This document shows positions 1-6,415 of a DNA stretch of 15,886 bases, piece after piece (within the stretch, counting starts at the first letter, position 1; the number at the start of each line of letters is the position of its first letter). Location: NCBI GenBank assembly GCA_030836325.1, contig JAURQC010000055.1, forward strand, positions 1-15,886. The letters are read 5' to 3'. The position numbers were made by a program, and so were the translations under genes. The stretch comes from Candidatus Nanopelagicales bacterium (GTDB taxonomy: Bacteria; Actinomycetota; Actinomycetes; S36-B12). The notes under the pieces were generated by a model. It searched no databases and was not told the origin of the DNA. It saw only the letters and a program-made list of their open reading frames with translations.

Positions 1-426
1 ATCATGGTGTTCGCGATCTTGTTCGGGCTGTCCATGGACTATCAGGTCTTCCTGGTGTCGCGGATGCAAGAAGAATGGACGAAGACCAAGGACAACGCCG
101 AAAGCATTCGCTCGGGTCTGCGCAACTCCGGCAGGGTGGTTGTTATCGCGGCGCTCATCATGGCGGTCGTCTTTGGGGCCTTCGTACCGTCGCCCGACGG
201 GATCATCAAATTGTTCGGTGTTGCCCTCGCGTCAGCAGTCTTGATAGACGCGTTCGTCGTTCGCTTGGTGCTGGTACCGAGCCTGATGACGATCTTCGGC
301 AAGGCGAACTGGTGGCTTCCGGGCTGGCTCGAGAAGATCCTGCCGACCGTCACCATCGAGCCTGGTGAGGACGAAGTCGCCGACGACGTCGATCCGAATG
401 CGGAGAAGCAGCCCGTAGGCGTGTGA
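1..426 (+). CDS. MMPL/RND family transporter, C-terminal fragment
   Basis: This is the last 141 residues of a large polytopic membrane protein whose start lies left of the window. The fragment opens in a hydrophobic helix containing the hallmark G-L-S-M-D-Y (Asp13-Tyr14 of the fragment) followed by F-L-V-S-R. In MmpL3-type proteins this Asp-Tyr pair lies in the second transmembrane bundle and takes part in proton relay. Two more hydrophobic segments follow, at about residues 44-65 and 70-96, then a short acidic cytoplasmic tail rich in Glu and Asp. Known MMPL proteins export lipids, hydrophobic compounds or siderophores in exchange for protons. The substrate cannot be read from this fragment. 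It ends 84 bases before the lyase gene, and a Fur-like palindrome lies in that gap. I see no clear terminator after it. Family assignment is firm; role is open. Confidence 0.85.
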   Translation: MMVFAILFGLSMDYQVFLVSRMQEEWTKTKDNAESIRSGLRNSGRVVVIAALIMAVVFGAFVPSPDGIIKLFGVALASAVLIDAFVVRLVLVPSLMTIFGKANWWLPGWLEKILPTVTIEPGEDEVADDVDPNAEKQPVGV

Positions 427-432
427 TCGTCA

Positions 433-455
433 GATAATCAATGATTACCATTATC
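433..455. promoter_or_regulatory. Fur-family-like palindromic operator candidate
   Basis: Six-base arms GATAAT (433-438) and ATTATC (450-455) form a perfect inverted repeat in an AT-rich island. The right part, ATGATTACCATTATC (441-455), matches 13 of 15 positions of the second half of the classical Fur box (ATGATAATCATTATC). Fur-family regulators (Fur, Zur, Mur) bind such sites. The site lies 56 bases before the lyase start, in a good position for an operator or a promoter element. Which regulator binds, if any, is inference. Confidence 0.4.
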
Positions 456-510
456 AGCATGGCGGGTATAGGCTGAGCGGTCTCGAACATGATTGACGTG
501 AGGGGTCCCG

Positions 511-1404
511 GTGAAGCCGTACCGCACTGTGTTGTTCATCCCAGCGCATAAGACGTCGTGGTTCGACCGTGCTGTGGAGGCGGGGCCAGATGCGGTGGTG
601 TTCGACCTGGAGGACTCGGTTCCCGCGGACATCAAGACCCAGGCACGCAACAACGTCGCCCAGGCCGTTGCCCAATTCAGCGCTAGCCATCCGAATCTGG
701 GGCTTTTCGTCCGGGTGAATCCTCTGTCAACACGTCTAACAGGCAAGGATCTCGACGCCGTGATCCGGCCGGGACTCACCGGCATCTTCGCGCCCAAGAT
801 CAACGCCGCACGCGATGTCATTCAGTACGACGCCCTCGTGGACTTCTTCGAAGCCGAACATGGTGTCGAGGGCCTTGAATACATCGTCCCGGTGGAGACC
901 ATCCACGGAATTCAAAACTGCGAAGCAGTGGCCGGTTCGTCACCTCGAGTAGGCGCGGTGATCGGTCCTACAGCCGAGCATGCGGATATCGCGCGGGCTG
1001 TTGGCTTTGAGTGGTCGCCCGAAGGGCTGGAATCCCTCGTCCATAGGACCAAGATCCTGCTTGCCACGCGTGCCGCCGGCCGCCACCCGCTGACGGCACT
1101 GTGGGAGCGGATTCATGACCTCGACGGGTTAAGGGAGTTTGCCACCCAGGGTCGCAAGATGGGCTTTCGCGGGCAGATTGTCTTGCACCCCTCGCACGTC
1201 CCGGTGGTCAATGCCGTCTACACACCGCCGGCCAAGACCATCGACTTCTACCGAGGGTTGGTCCAGACCTACAAGGACGCCGAAGCGCGTGGCGATGGCG
1301 CGGTGATGTACGGCGATATCCACGTCGATAAGGCACACGCTGACAAGGCCACAGAGTGGCTCGCACGAGTTGACGAGCTGGAGCAGCTCAACGGCGGCAT
1401 TTGA
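511..1404 (+). CDS. CitE/HpcH-HpaI family CoA-ester lyase
   Basis: A 297-residue TIM-barrel lyase of the citrate lyase beta / malyl-CoA lyase family. These enzymes cleave or form beta-hydroxyacyl-CoA esters (malyl-, methylmalyl-, citramalyl- or HMG-type CoA) using Mg2+. Visible motifs are L-F-I-P at the N-terminus, F-D-L-E-D (31-35), F-V-R-V-N with Arg68, P-V-E-T with the metal-ligand candidate Glu129, and a C-terminal L-H-P-S-H segment (225-229). The usual G-P-G-D-L-A motif appears as G-P-T-A-E-H-A-D-I-A. This puts the second metal ligand at Asp159 after a short insertion. The GTG start at 511 is preceded by GAGGGG at 500-505. The next gene, a MaoC hydratase, starts 40 bases downstream, so a hydratase plus lyase pair is likely, as in the Mycobacterium tuberculosis Rv2498c/Rv2499c neighbourhood. 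Exact substrate unknown. Confidence 0.85.
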   Translation: MKPYRTVLFIPAHKTSWFDRAVEAGPDAVVFDLEDSVPADIKTQARNNVAQAVAQFSASHPNLGLFVRVNPLSTRLTGKDLDAVIRPGLTGIFAPKINAARDVIQYDALVDFFEAEHGVEGLEYIVPVETIHGIQNCEAVAGSSPRVGAVIGPTAEHADIARAVGFEWSPEGLESLVHRTKILLATRAAGRHPLTALWERIHDLDGLREFATQGRKMGFRGQIVLHPSHVPVVNAVYTPPAKTIDFYRGLVQTYKDAEARGDGAVMYGDIHVDKAHADKATEWLARVDELEQLNGGI

Positions 1405-1444
1405 TTTCCAACAACAAAGGCACAACAACAGGAGAGAGTGACAC

Positions 1445-1900
1445 GTGGCTGGTCTGTATTTCGAGGAGTTCGTCGTCGGTACCGAGTACAAGCATGAGTG
1501 GTCGCGAACGGTGACCGAGACCGACACGATCATGTACTGCTCGATCACGATGAACCCGGCTCCGATTCACCTCGATGCGCATTACATGGAAACGACAATT
1601 CACGGCCAACGGTTGGTTCCGAGTCTGTACACCGCAGGCTTGATCGGTGGCATGATCGTCCACGACCTCACGTTGGGGACCACGCTGGGTAACCTCGGGT
1701 ACACAAAGTTCGATTTCCCCAAGCCCGTCTTTCATGGCGACACTTTGCGCGCAGAGACAACGATCATGGACAAGCGCGAATCCAAGAGCCGAGACGATTC
1801 AGGAATTGTGTTCTTCGAGCATCGAGGCATCAACCAGCGCGACGAACTTGTGCACATTGCCCATCGCGCCGGCCTAATGCTCAAGCGTCCCGTCGAATAG
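1445..1900 (+). CDS. MaoC-like hot-dog-fold enoyl-CoA hydratase/dehydratase
   Basis: A 151-residue single hot-dog protein of the MaoC family, whose members reversibly hydrate enoyl-CoA thioesters. The N-terminus (L-Y-F-E-E-F-x-V-G) and the block around residues 35-44 (T-M-N-P-A-P-I-H-L-D) are typical, with the active-site His at 42. The position five residues before that His, normally the catalytic Asp of the D-x-N-P-[LIV]-H motif, is Asn37. This variant resembles the MaoC subgroup found beside CitE-like lyases, which includes mesaconyl-CoA-type hydratases. The start is the GTG at 1445, with the ribosome site GGAGAGAG at 1431-1438. With the lyase 40 bases upstream, the pair could hydrate a branched or dicarboxylic enoyl-CoA and then cleave the product. 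This coupling is inference; the family is clear. Confidence 0.85.
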   Translation: MAGLYFEEFVVGTEYKHEWSRTVTETDTIMYCSITMNPAPIHLDAHYMETTIHGQRLVPSLYTAGLIGGMIVHDLTLGTTLGNLGYTKFDFPKPVFHGDTLRAETTIMDKRESKSRDDSGIVFFEHRGINQRDELVHIAHRAGLMLKRPVE

Positions 1901-1964
1901 GCATTTTCCCAAAAGTCGCACACAAATCCCTGGGCATGATTACTATCAATTAACAGTGGTGCCC

Positions 1965-1971
1965 AAGGAGG
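1965..1971 (+). promoter_or_regulatory. Ribosome binding site that decides the P450 start
   Basis: AAGGAGG is a near-perfect Shine-Dalgarno sequence five bases before the GTG at 1977. A GTG further upstream in the same frame (1956) would place this site inside the coding region and has no ribosome site of its own. The start at 1977 is therefore preferred. Confidence 0.8.
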
Positions 1972-1976
1972 CTTGC

Positions 1977-3194
1977 GTGTCCGTATCAATCGAAGAAGTA
2001 CCCGCCCATATTCCCGAATCTTTGGTGTTTGACTTCGACTTCTACGCCACGCCGGCGGAATTTTCGGATCCTCAATGGGGTGTATCGCAGCGCCTACACG
2101 GCGAAGCACCTCCAATCTTCTACACGCCGCGCAATGGAGGCCATTGGGTGGTGACCCGGCGCGCGGACTGCCTGGAAATGCTGCGCGACTACGAGCACTT
2201 CCCGTCGGATCCTCAGTTCAACAAGGATCGACGGAACAATCCCATGCGCTTCTTGGTCAAGGATTACGACCCGCCCGAGCACACACAGATGCGTGCCCTG
2301 ATCAATCCGGTGTTCTCGGTCGAGGCCGTCCGGGAGCGCGAGGCATTGATCCGCGAAGTCGCCAGCGCCCTCGTGGCCGACCTCGCTCCTGCTGGCCATG
2401 CCGACTTCGTGAGCGCTATTGCCGAGCGTTACCCGGTGGAAATCTTCCTACGCATGGTGCGCGCACCTTTGGAATTGCGTGAGGAGATGCTCGAACTCGC
2501 TCATACATTCTTCCGCAGTCAAGATCCCGAAGAAGCCCGCGCAGCGATGTCGGGATTAGGTGAGATCCTCACAGGACTAATTGAGGCGGCTCGTGCCAAT
2601 CCGGATGATGACCTGCTGAGCAGGATGGTCCTTGGCGAAGTGGATGGCCGACCCCTTACCGACTCAGAGATCCTCGGTGGAGCGGTCTTCGTTTTTCTCG
2701 CGGGCCTGGACACCGTGACGGCGATGCTGTCCTTCGTGATCAAGCACCTCGCGATGAACCCTGAGATGTACCAGCGGCTACGACAAGAGCCAGGAATCAT
2801 TCCAGGGGCCACGGAGGAATTGATCCGCGTAAGCGGCGTTGCTCAGCCCGAACGAGGTGTCAAGGGCGACTTCGACTACCACGGTGTCCCGTTCCGCGAA
2901 GGCGACAGGATCATCTTCTTGATCCAAATAGGTGGCATGGATCCCGAGGTTGTCGACGATCCGCACACCGTCGACTTTGACCGGTCCCGCAAGGCGCATC
3001 TCGCGTTCAGTTCGGGTCAGCACATGTGTTCCGGTGCGGGGCTAACGCGAAGTGAGATCCAGGTCTTCTTAGAAGAGTGGACCTCGCGCGTGGCGAGCAT
3101 GGAAATCACGCCGGGTTCTGAGATCAAGGTCCGCGGTGGGCGAGTGTGGATGCCGGAGGAATTGCCGCTGACGTGGAGCGCCGCGCAACAGTGA
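1977..3194 (+). CDS. Cytochrome P450 (class I bacterial type)
   Basis: A 405-residue soluble heme monooxygenase, the usual length for bacterial P450s. It contains P-P-E-H-T-Q (99-104), which is the C-helix region, and A-G-L-D-T in the I helix (242-246) for oxygen activation. The K-helix E-L-I-R (281-284) and the heme loop F-S-S-G-Q-H-M-C-S-G (344-353), with Cys351 as axial ligand, follow. The I-helix wording and overall feel resemble P450cam/P450cin-type enzymes that oxidise terpenes and other small hydrophobic compounds, but the substrate cannot be assigned. No ferredoxin or reductase gene is nearby, so redox partners must be encoded elsewhere. The start at GTG 1977 is set by AAGGAGG at 1965-1971. 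It is 76 bases downstream of the MaoC gene and may have its own promoter, since a motif shared with the lyase upstream region lies at 1936-1946. Confidence 0.95.
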   Translation: MSVSIEEVPAHIPESLVFDFDFYATPAEFSDPQWGVSQRLHGEAPPIFYTPRNGGHWVVTRRADCLEMLRDYEHFPSDPQFNKDRRNNPMRFLVKDYDPPEHTQMRALINPVFSVEAVREREALIREVASALVADLAPAGHADFVSAIAERYPVEIFLRMVRAPLELREEMLELAHTFFRSQDPEEARAAMSGLGEILTGLIEAARANPDDDLLSRMVLGEVDGRPLTDSEILGGAVFVFLAGLDTVTAMLSFVIKHLAMNPEMYQRLRQEPGIIPGATEELIRVSGVAQPERGVKGDFDYHGVPFREGDRIIFLIQIGGMDPEVVDDPHTVDFDRSRKAHLAFSSGQHMCSGAGLTRSEIQVFLEEWTSRVASMEITPGSEIKVRGGRVWMPEELPLTWSAAQQ

Positions 3195-3231
3195 GTTGGC
3201 CTCTACGAGTAGGGGGCGATTCTCGTGAGCG

Positions 3232-3246
3232 GCCCCGCACGGGGGC
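3232..3246 (+). other. GC-rich hairpin between P450 and miaB
   Basis: GCCCC (3232-3236) pairs with GGGGC (3242-3246) around a five-base loop. There is no U-tract, so this is not a standard intrinsic terminator. It lies just upstream of the proposed miaB -10 element. It could be a weak terminator for the P450 transcript or have no role. Confidence 0.25.
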
Positions 3247-3252
3247 GCGTCC

Positions 3253-3258
3253 TACACT
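3253..3258 (+). promoter_or_regulatory. Proposed -10 element of leaderless miaB transcript
   Basis: TACACT fits the actinobacterial -10 pattern TANNNT and sits at -12 to -7 relative to the GTG at 3265. This is where a -10 box belongs if transcription starts at the first base of the start codon. No Shine-Dalgarno sequence precedes the gene. Confidence 0.5.
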
Positions 3259-3264
3259 CCTCAG

Positions 3265-4686
3265 GTGACACAACCACGCACGTACCAGGTCCGCACCTAC
3301 GGGTGCCAAATGAACGTGCACGATTCCGAGCGGCTTACTGGGTTGCTGGAGGAGTCTGGACTTGTTGCGGCAGGAGAGGGCGAACAGGCCGATGTTGTGG
3401 TCTTCAACACCTGCGCTGTTCGCGAGAACGCGGACAACCGTCTGTACGGGAACCTGTCGCACCTGGCGCCGATAAAGCGCGAAAACCCGGATATGCAGAT
3501 AGCTGTTGGTGGTTGCCTCGCTCAGAAGGACAAGGGCGTCATCGTGGAGAAGGCACCCTGGGTGGACGTGGTCTTCGGCACCCACAACATCGGCTCGCTC
3601 CCGGTTCTCCTCGAGCGGGCACGCGTGCAGCGCGAAGCCCAGGTCGAGATCGAGGAAGCACTCGAGACCTTTCCGTCGGACCTGCCCGCCAAGAGGCAAT
3701 CGGCCCACTCGGCATGGGTGTCCATCAGTGTCGGATGCAATAACACCTGCACCTTTTGCATCGTGCCGTCACTTCGCGGCACGGAGAAGGACCGCAGGCC
3801 CGGTGAGATCTTGGCGGAGATCGAGGCGCTTGTTGCAGACGGTGTCGTGGAGGTGACGCTGCTCGGTCAAAACGTGAACGCCTACGGAGTGGAATTCGGT
3901 GATCGAAGCGCCTTCGCCGATCTACTGCGTGCGTGTGGAGAAATCGACGGCCTCGAACGAGTGCGGTTCACCAGCCCACATCCCCGCGACTTCACAGACG
4001 ATGTCATCGATGCGATGGCAAAAACGCACAACGTCATGCCCCAACTGCATATGCCGCTGCAATCGGGCTCTGATCGCATCTTGCAAGCTATGCGTCGCAG
4101 CTACCGAAGTGAGCGGTACCTCGGCATCATCGATCGTGTCCGTGAGCAGATCCCGCACGCGGCGATCACCACGGACATCATCGTCGGCTTTCCCGGCGAG
4201 ACCGAGGAGGACTTCCTCGCGACCATGGACGTCGTACGCAAGGCCCGATTCGCGAGCGCTTTCACCTTCCAGTACTCCAAGCGACCGGGAACTCCAGCGG
4301 CGGAACTACCGAACCAGATCGACCCTGAGGTCGTACAAGAGCGGTATACGCGCCTGGTTGAGCTGGTGAACGAAATCGCCTGGGAGGAGAACAAGGCCTT
4401 CGAGGGGCGCGAGGTGGAGGTGTTGATCGCCGGCGGCGAAGGTCGCAAGGACGGCCGCACCGAGCGAGTCAGCGGACGCGCGCAGGACAACCGGCTGGTG
4501 CACGTCGCCGTCGACGGTTACGACCCCGTGTCCGAAGGAGACATCGTCATTGCCCAGGTCACCTATGCGGCCCCCCATCACCTGGTAGCCGACGAGGTGA
4601 TCGACATTTACCGACGCGAAGGCTCGCCCGGGGCCTGGTCGGGCGTTGTCCTCGGCATGCCGGGAATCGGCGTTCCTGCGACCTGA
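3265..4686 (+). CDS. miaB: tRNA-2-methylthio-N6-dimethylallyladenosine synthase MiaB
   Basis: A 473-residue radical-SAM methylthiotransferase that adds a methylthio group to i6A37 of tRNAs reading UNN codons, acting after MiaA. The N-terminal UPF0004 domain has the three cluster cysteines Cys14 (T-Y-G-C-Q-M-N), Cys50 (N-T-C) and Cys84 (G-G-C-L-A-Q). The radical-SAM motif is C-x3-C-x2-C at Cys158, Cys162 and Cys165. A C-terminal TRAM-like domain for RNA binding spans about residues 385-455. The last 15 or so residues are a non-conserved tail. The GTG start at 3265 has no ribosome site but has TACACT at -12 to -7, consistent with a leaderless mRNA. miaA follows 11 bases after the stop, so the two pathway genes are probably co-transcribed. 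Confidence 0.97.
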   Translation: MTQPRTYQVRTYGCQMNVHDSERLTGLLEESGLVAAGEGEQADVVVFNTCAVRENADNRLYGNLSHLAPIKRENPDMQIAVGGCLAQKDKGVIVEKAPWVDVVFGTHNIGSLPVLLERARVQREAQVEIEEALETFPSDLPAKRQSAHSAWVSISVGCNNTCTFCIVPSLRGTEKDRRPGEILAEIEALVADGVVEVTLLGQNVNAYGVEFGDRSAFADLLRACGEIDGLERVRFTSPHPRDFTDDVIDAMAKTHNVMPQLHMPLQSGSDRILQAMRRSYRSERYLGIIDRVREQIPHAAITTDIIVGFPGETEEDFLATMDVVRKARFASAFTFQYSKRPGTPAAELPNQIDPEVVQERYTRLVELVNEIAWEENKAFEGREVEVLIAGGEGRKDGRTERVSGRAQDNRLVHVAVDGYDPVSEGDIVIAQVTYAAPHHLVADEVIDIYRREGSPGAWSGVVLGMPGIGVPAT

Positions 4687-4697
4687 CCGCTGTCTAC

Positions 4698-5627
4698 ATG
4701 ACCGTGATCCCGACTCCATTGATCGCCGTCGTCGGCCCCACGGCGTCAGGCAAGAGCTCGCTGGCGCTCGAGGTAGCCCAGACGCTCGGCACCCACGGGC
4801 GATCAGCGGAGATCGTCGGTACGGACTCGATGCAGGCCTACCGCGGGATGGATATCGGAACCGCCACGCCCAGCCAGCAGGACCAAAATGGAATCCCGCA
4901 CCACATGGTCAATATCTGGCAGCCAAGTGAGGCTGTCAGTGTCGTGGAATTTCGCGACCGGGCCCGGGTAGCCATCGACGACATTCGGCAGCGTGGCGCG
5001 ACCGCGCTGGTTGTCGGGGGAAGCGGCCTCTACGTGCGAGCGGTGCTCGAGCAACTTGACTTCCCCGGCACCGATCCGAAGGTTCGGATCAAGTGGGAGC
5101 ACGAGTTAGAGCAGGTGGGAGCGCCGGCTTTACACGCCAAACTCGCACAAGTCGATCCGAAGGCAGCAGCTTCCATTGAGGTCAACAACGGTCGGCGAAT
5201 CGTGCGCGCACTCGAAGTGATTGAGCTGACCGGCGGGCCTTTCATCGCCACACTGCCCGAACCTGTGGATGAGTATCCAACGACCCGATTCGGGCTTCGG
5301 ATCGACAGAGACGTTCTCGATGCGCGAATCGAGCACCGAGTCGAGGAGATGTGGCACCAAGGATTCGTGGATGAAGTACGGCAATTAGAAAAGCAGGGCT
5401 TACGTGCGGCCCCTACTGCATCGGCGGCCCTTGGATATGGCCCGATTCTTGACCTCCTCGCTGGTGAGATCACCGAAATCGAGGCCATGCAGCAGACCAT
5501 CGACGACACTCGCAAATTCGCACGACGTCAGCAGCGCTGGTTCGCTCGGGATGACCGAATCCACTGGTGGGACTACGACTCCCCAGACCTGGCGCCAGCG
5601 ATCGTGGAGTCGGTGACGTCCACGTAG
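4698..5627 (+). CDS. miaA: tRNA dimethylallyltransferase MiaA
   Basis: A 309-residue enzyme that transfers dimethylallyl from DMAPP to N6 of A37 in tRNA, the substrate step for MiaB. The P-loop G-P-T-A-S-G-K-S is at 13-20. The active-site segment reads G-T-D-S-M-Q-A-Y-R-G-M-D-I-G-T (41-55), with Asp43 and Ser44 conserved; the usual D-S-R-Q or D-S-x-Q pattern has Met here. G-I-P-H-H-M (65-70), G-G-S-G-L-Y and the downstream R-R-I-V-R-A-L-E complete the family signature. The ATG start lies 11 bases after miaB without a clear ribosome site, so translation may depend on coupling to miaB. The last 55 bases overlap the 3' end of the oppositely oriented deacetylase gene. Confidence 0.97.
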   Translation: MTVIPTPLIAVVGPTASGKSSLALEVAQTLGTHGRSAEIVGTDSMQAYRGMDIGTATPSQQDQNGIPHHMVNIWQPSEAVSVVEFRDRARVAIDDIRQRGATALVVGGSGLYVRAVLEQLDFPGTDPKVRIKWEHELEQVGAPALHAKLAQVDPKAAASIEVNNGRRIVRALEVIELTGGPFIATLPEPVDEYPTTRFGLRIDRDVLDARIEHRVEEMWHQGFVDEVRQLEKQGLRAAPTASAALGYGPILDLLAGEITEIEAMQQTIDDTRKFARRQQRWFARDDRIHWWDYDSPDLAPAIVESVTST

Positions 5628-6358
5628 TACTCGGTTCCCAAAAGCAGGTGCGCGAGCGGGCTCGGCAGGGTGCCAAGAATCTGCAGAGTTCGAACTCCGT
5701 CATCGGCACCAGATTGTGAAGCGTGGGCGGCTTGCGATGCACGTTTGGCTGCCAGATGTCCTCGGACATTCACGCGGTGGGTAATCGCAGCGCGCGGAGT
5801 CCAAGCTGTGTCGAATTCACTGGGATCAAATTCAGCCGGCGTGGCGCGAATGCGGGCAGCCAGGTGCACCGCCCGCGCGATGGGCTCTCGTGGAAGTGTT
5901 GCCTCGAACAGCCGAACGTGGTGAACGTTCGACCAGGCTTGCGCCGCCGCCCGTGTCACGCGATGCACATGCAAATGATCAGGATGCCCGTAGCCGCCAC
6001 TGGGGTCATACCCCACCACGATGTCCGCAGCCTCCCACTCCAAGATTTCGACGATCCGTGACGCGACATCGGCTTCGGGTGCGCCGACGAATCCTTTCGG
6101 AGCATCGCCCTTAAGCCCAGAATCTGCGTATCCGAGATTTACTGTGCGGTGCACATCCAGGATGCGAGCCGACGCTTCAAGTTCCTTGCTTCTTAGCGAA
6201 GCAAGGTCGTCAATGTCCGAGCGTGCCAGTCCCGCAGCACCATCGGTGGCCATGATCAGGACGACCCGGTGACCGTGAGCCGATGCTTTGGCCATCGTCC
6301 CGGCCGTCAGTAGGGCCTCGTCGTCGGGATGCGCGTGGACGAAGACCAGGGTACTCAC
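5573..6358 (-). CDS. PIG-L/LmbE family de-N-acetylase
   Basis: A 261-residue zinc-dependent deacetylase-like protein of the GlcNAc-PI de-N-acetylase (LmbE, MshB, Mca) family. The zinc-site signature A-H-P-D-D-E is at 9-14 (His10, Asp13) and the second ligand motif H-P-D-H at 125-128. Relatives remove the acetyl group of GlcNAc-inositol, as in mycothiol synthesis by MshB, or cleave mycothiol conjugates (Mca). The GTG at 6358 is chosen because the conserved fold begins right there (S-T-L-V-F-V-H-A-H-P). It lacks a ribosome site but has CACAAT at -12 to -7. A longer in-frame reading extends to 6700 but only covers the antisense of the neighbouring gene. It is divergent from a GT4 glycosyltransferase with 57 bases between, suggesting joint work on an amino-sugar substrate. 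The 3' end overlaps miaA by 55 bases. Confidence 0.85.
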   Translation of the reverse strand: MSTLVFVHAHPDDEALLTAGTMAKASAHGHRVVLIMATDGAAGLARSDIDDLASLRSKELEASARILDVHRTVNLGYADSGLKGDAPKGFVGAPEADVASRIVEILEWEAADIVVGYDPSGGYGHPDHLHVHRVTRAAAQAWSNVHHVRLFEATLPREPIARAVHLAARIRATPAEFDPSEFDTAWTPRAAITHRVNVRGHLAAKRASQAAHASQSGADDGVRTLQILGTLPSPLAHLLLGTEYYVDVTDSTIAGARSGES

Positions 6359-6364
6359 GCCGGC

Positions 6365-6370
6365 ATTGTG
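6365..6370 (-). promoter_or_regulatory. Proposed -10 element of leaderless deacetylase transcript
   Basis: On the minus strand CACAAT lies at -12 to -7 from the GTG at 6358. It keeps the A at position 2 and the T at position 6 of TANNNT but has C instead of T at position 1. No Shine-Dalgarno sequence is present. Confidence 0.35.
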
Positions 6371-6403
6371 TCGCAGCGTTGATTCGTGGGAAGCGAGGTG
6401 TCG

Positions 6404-6409
6404 TAACGT
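6404..6409 (+). promoter_or_regulatory. Proposed -10 element of leaderless glycosyltransferase transcript
   Basis: TAACGT fits TANNNT at -12 to -7 from the GTG at 6416. A possible -35, TTGATT at 6379-6384, is 19 bases upstream, slightly far. No ribosome site precedes the start codon. Confidence 0.45.
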
Positions 6410-6415
6410 CACCCT

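Noticed and set aside
3232..3246. Intrinsic terminator after the P450 gene
   Set aside because: The hairpin is short and lacks a T-rich tail, so I list it only as a hairpin.
3124..3708. Minus-strand open frame over the P450/miaB junction
   Set aside because: It lies opposite two well-supported genes, has no recognisable motif, and is typical of shadows in GC-rich DNA.
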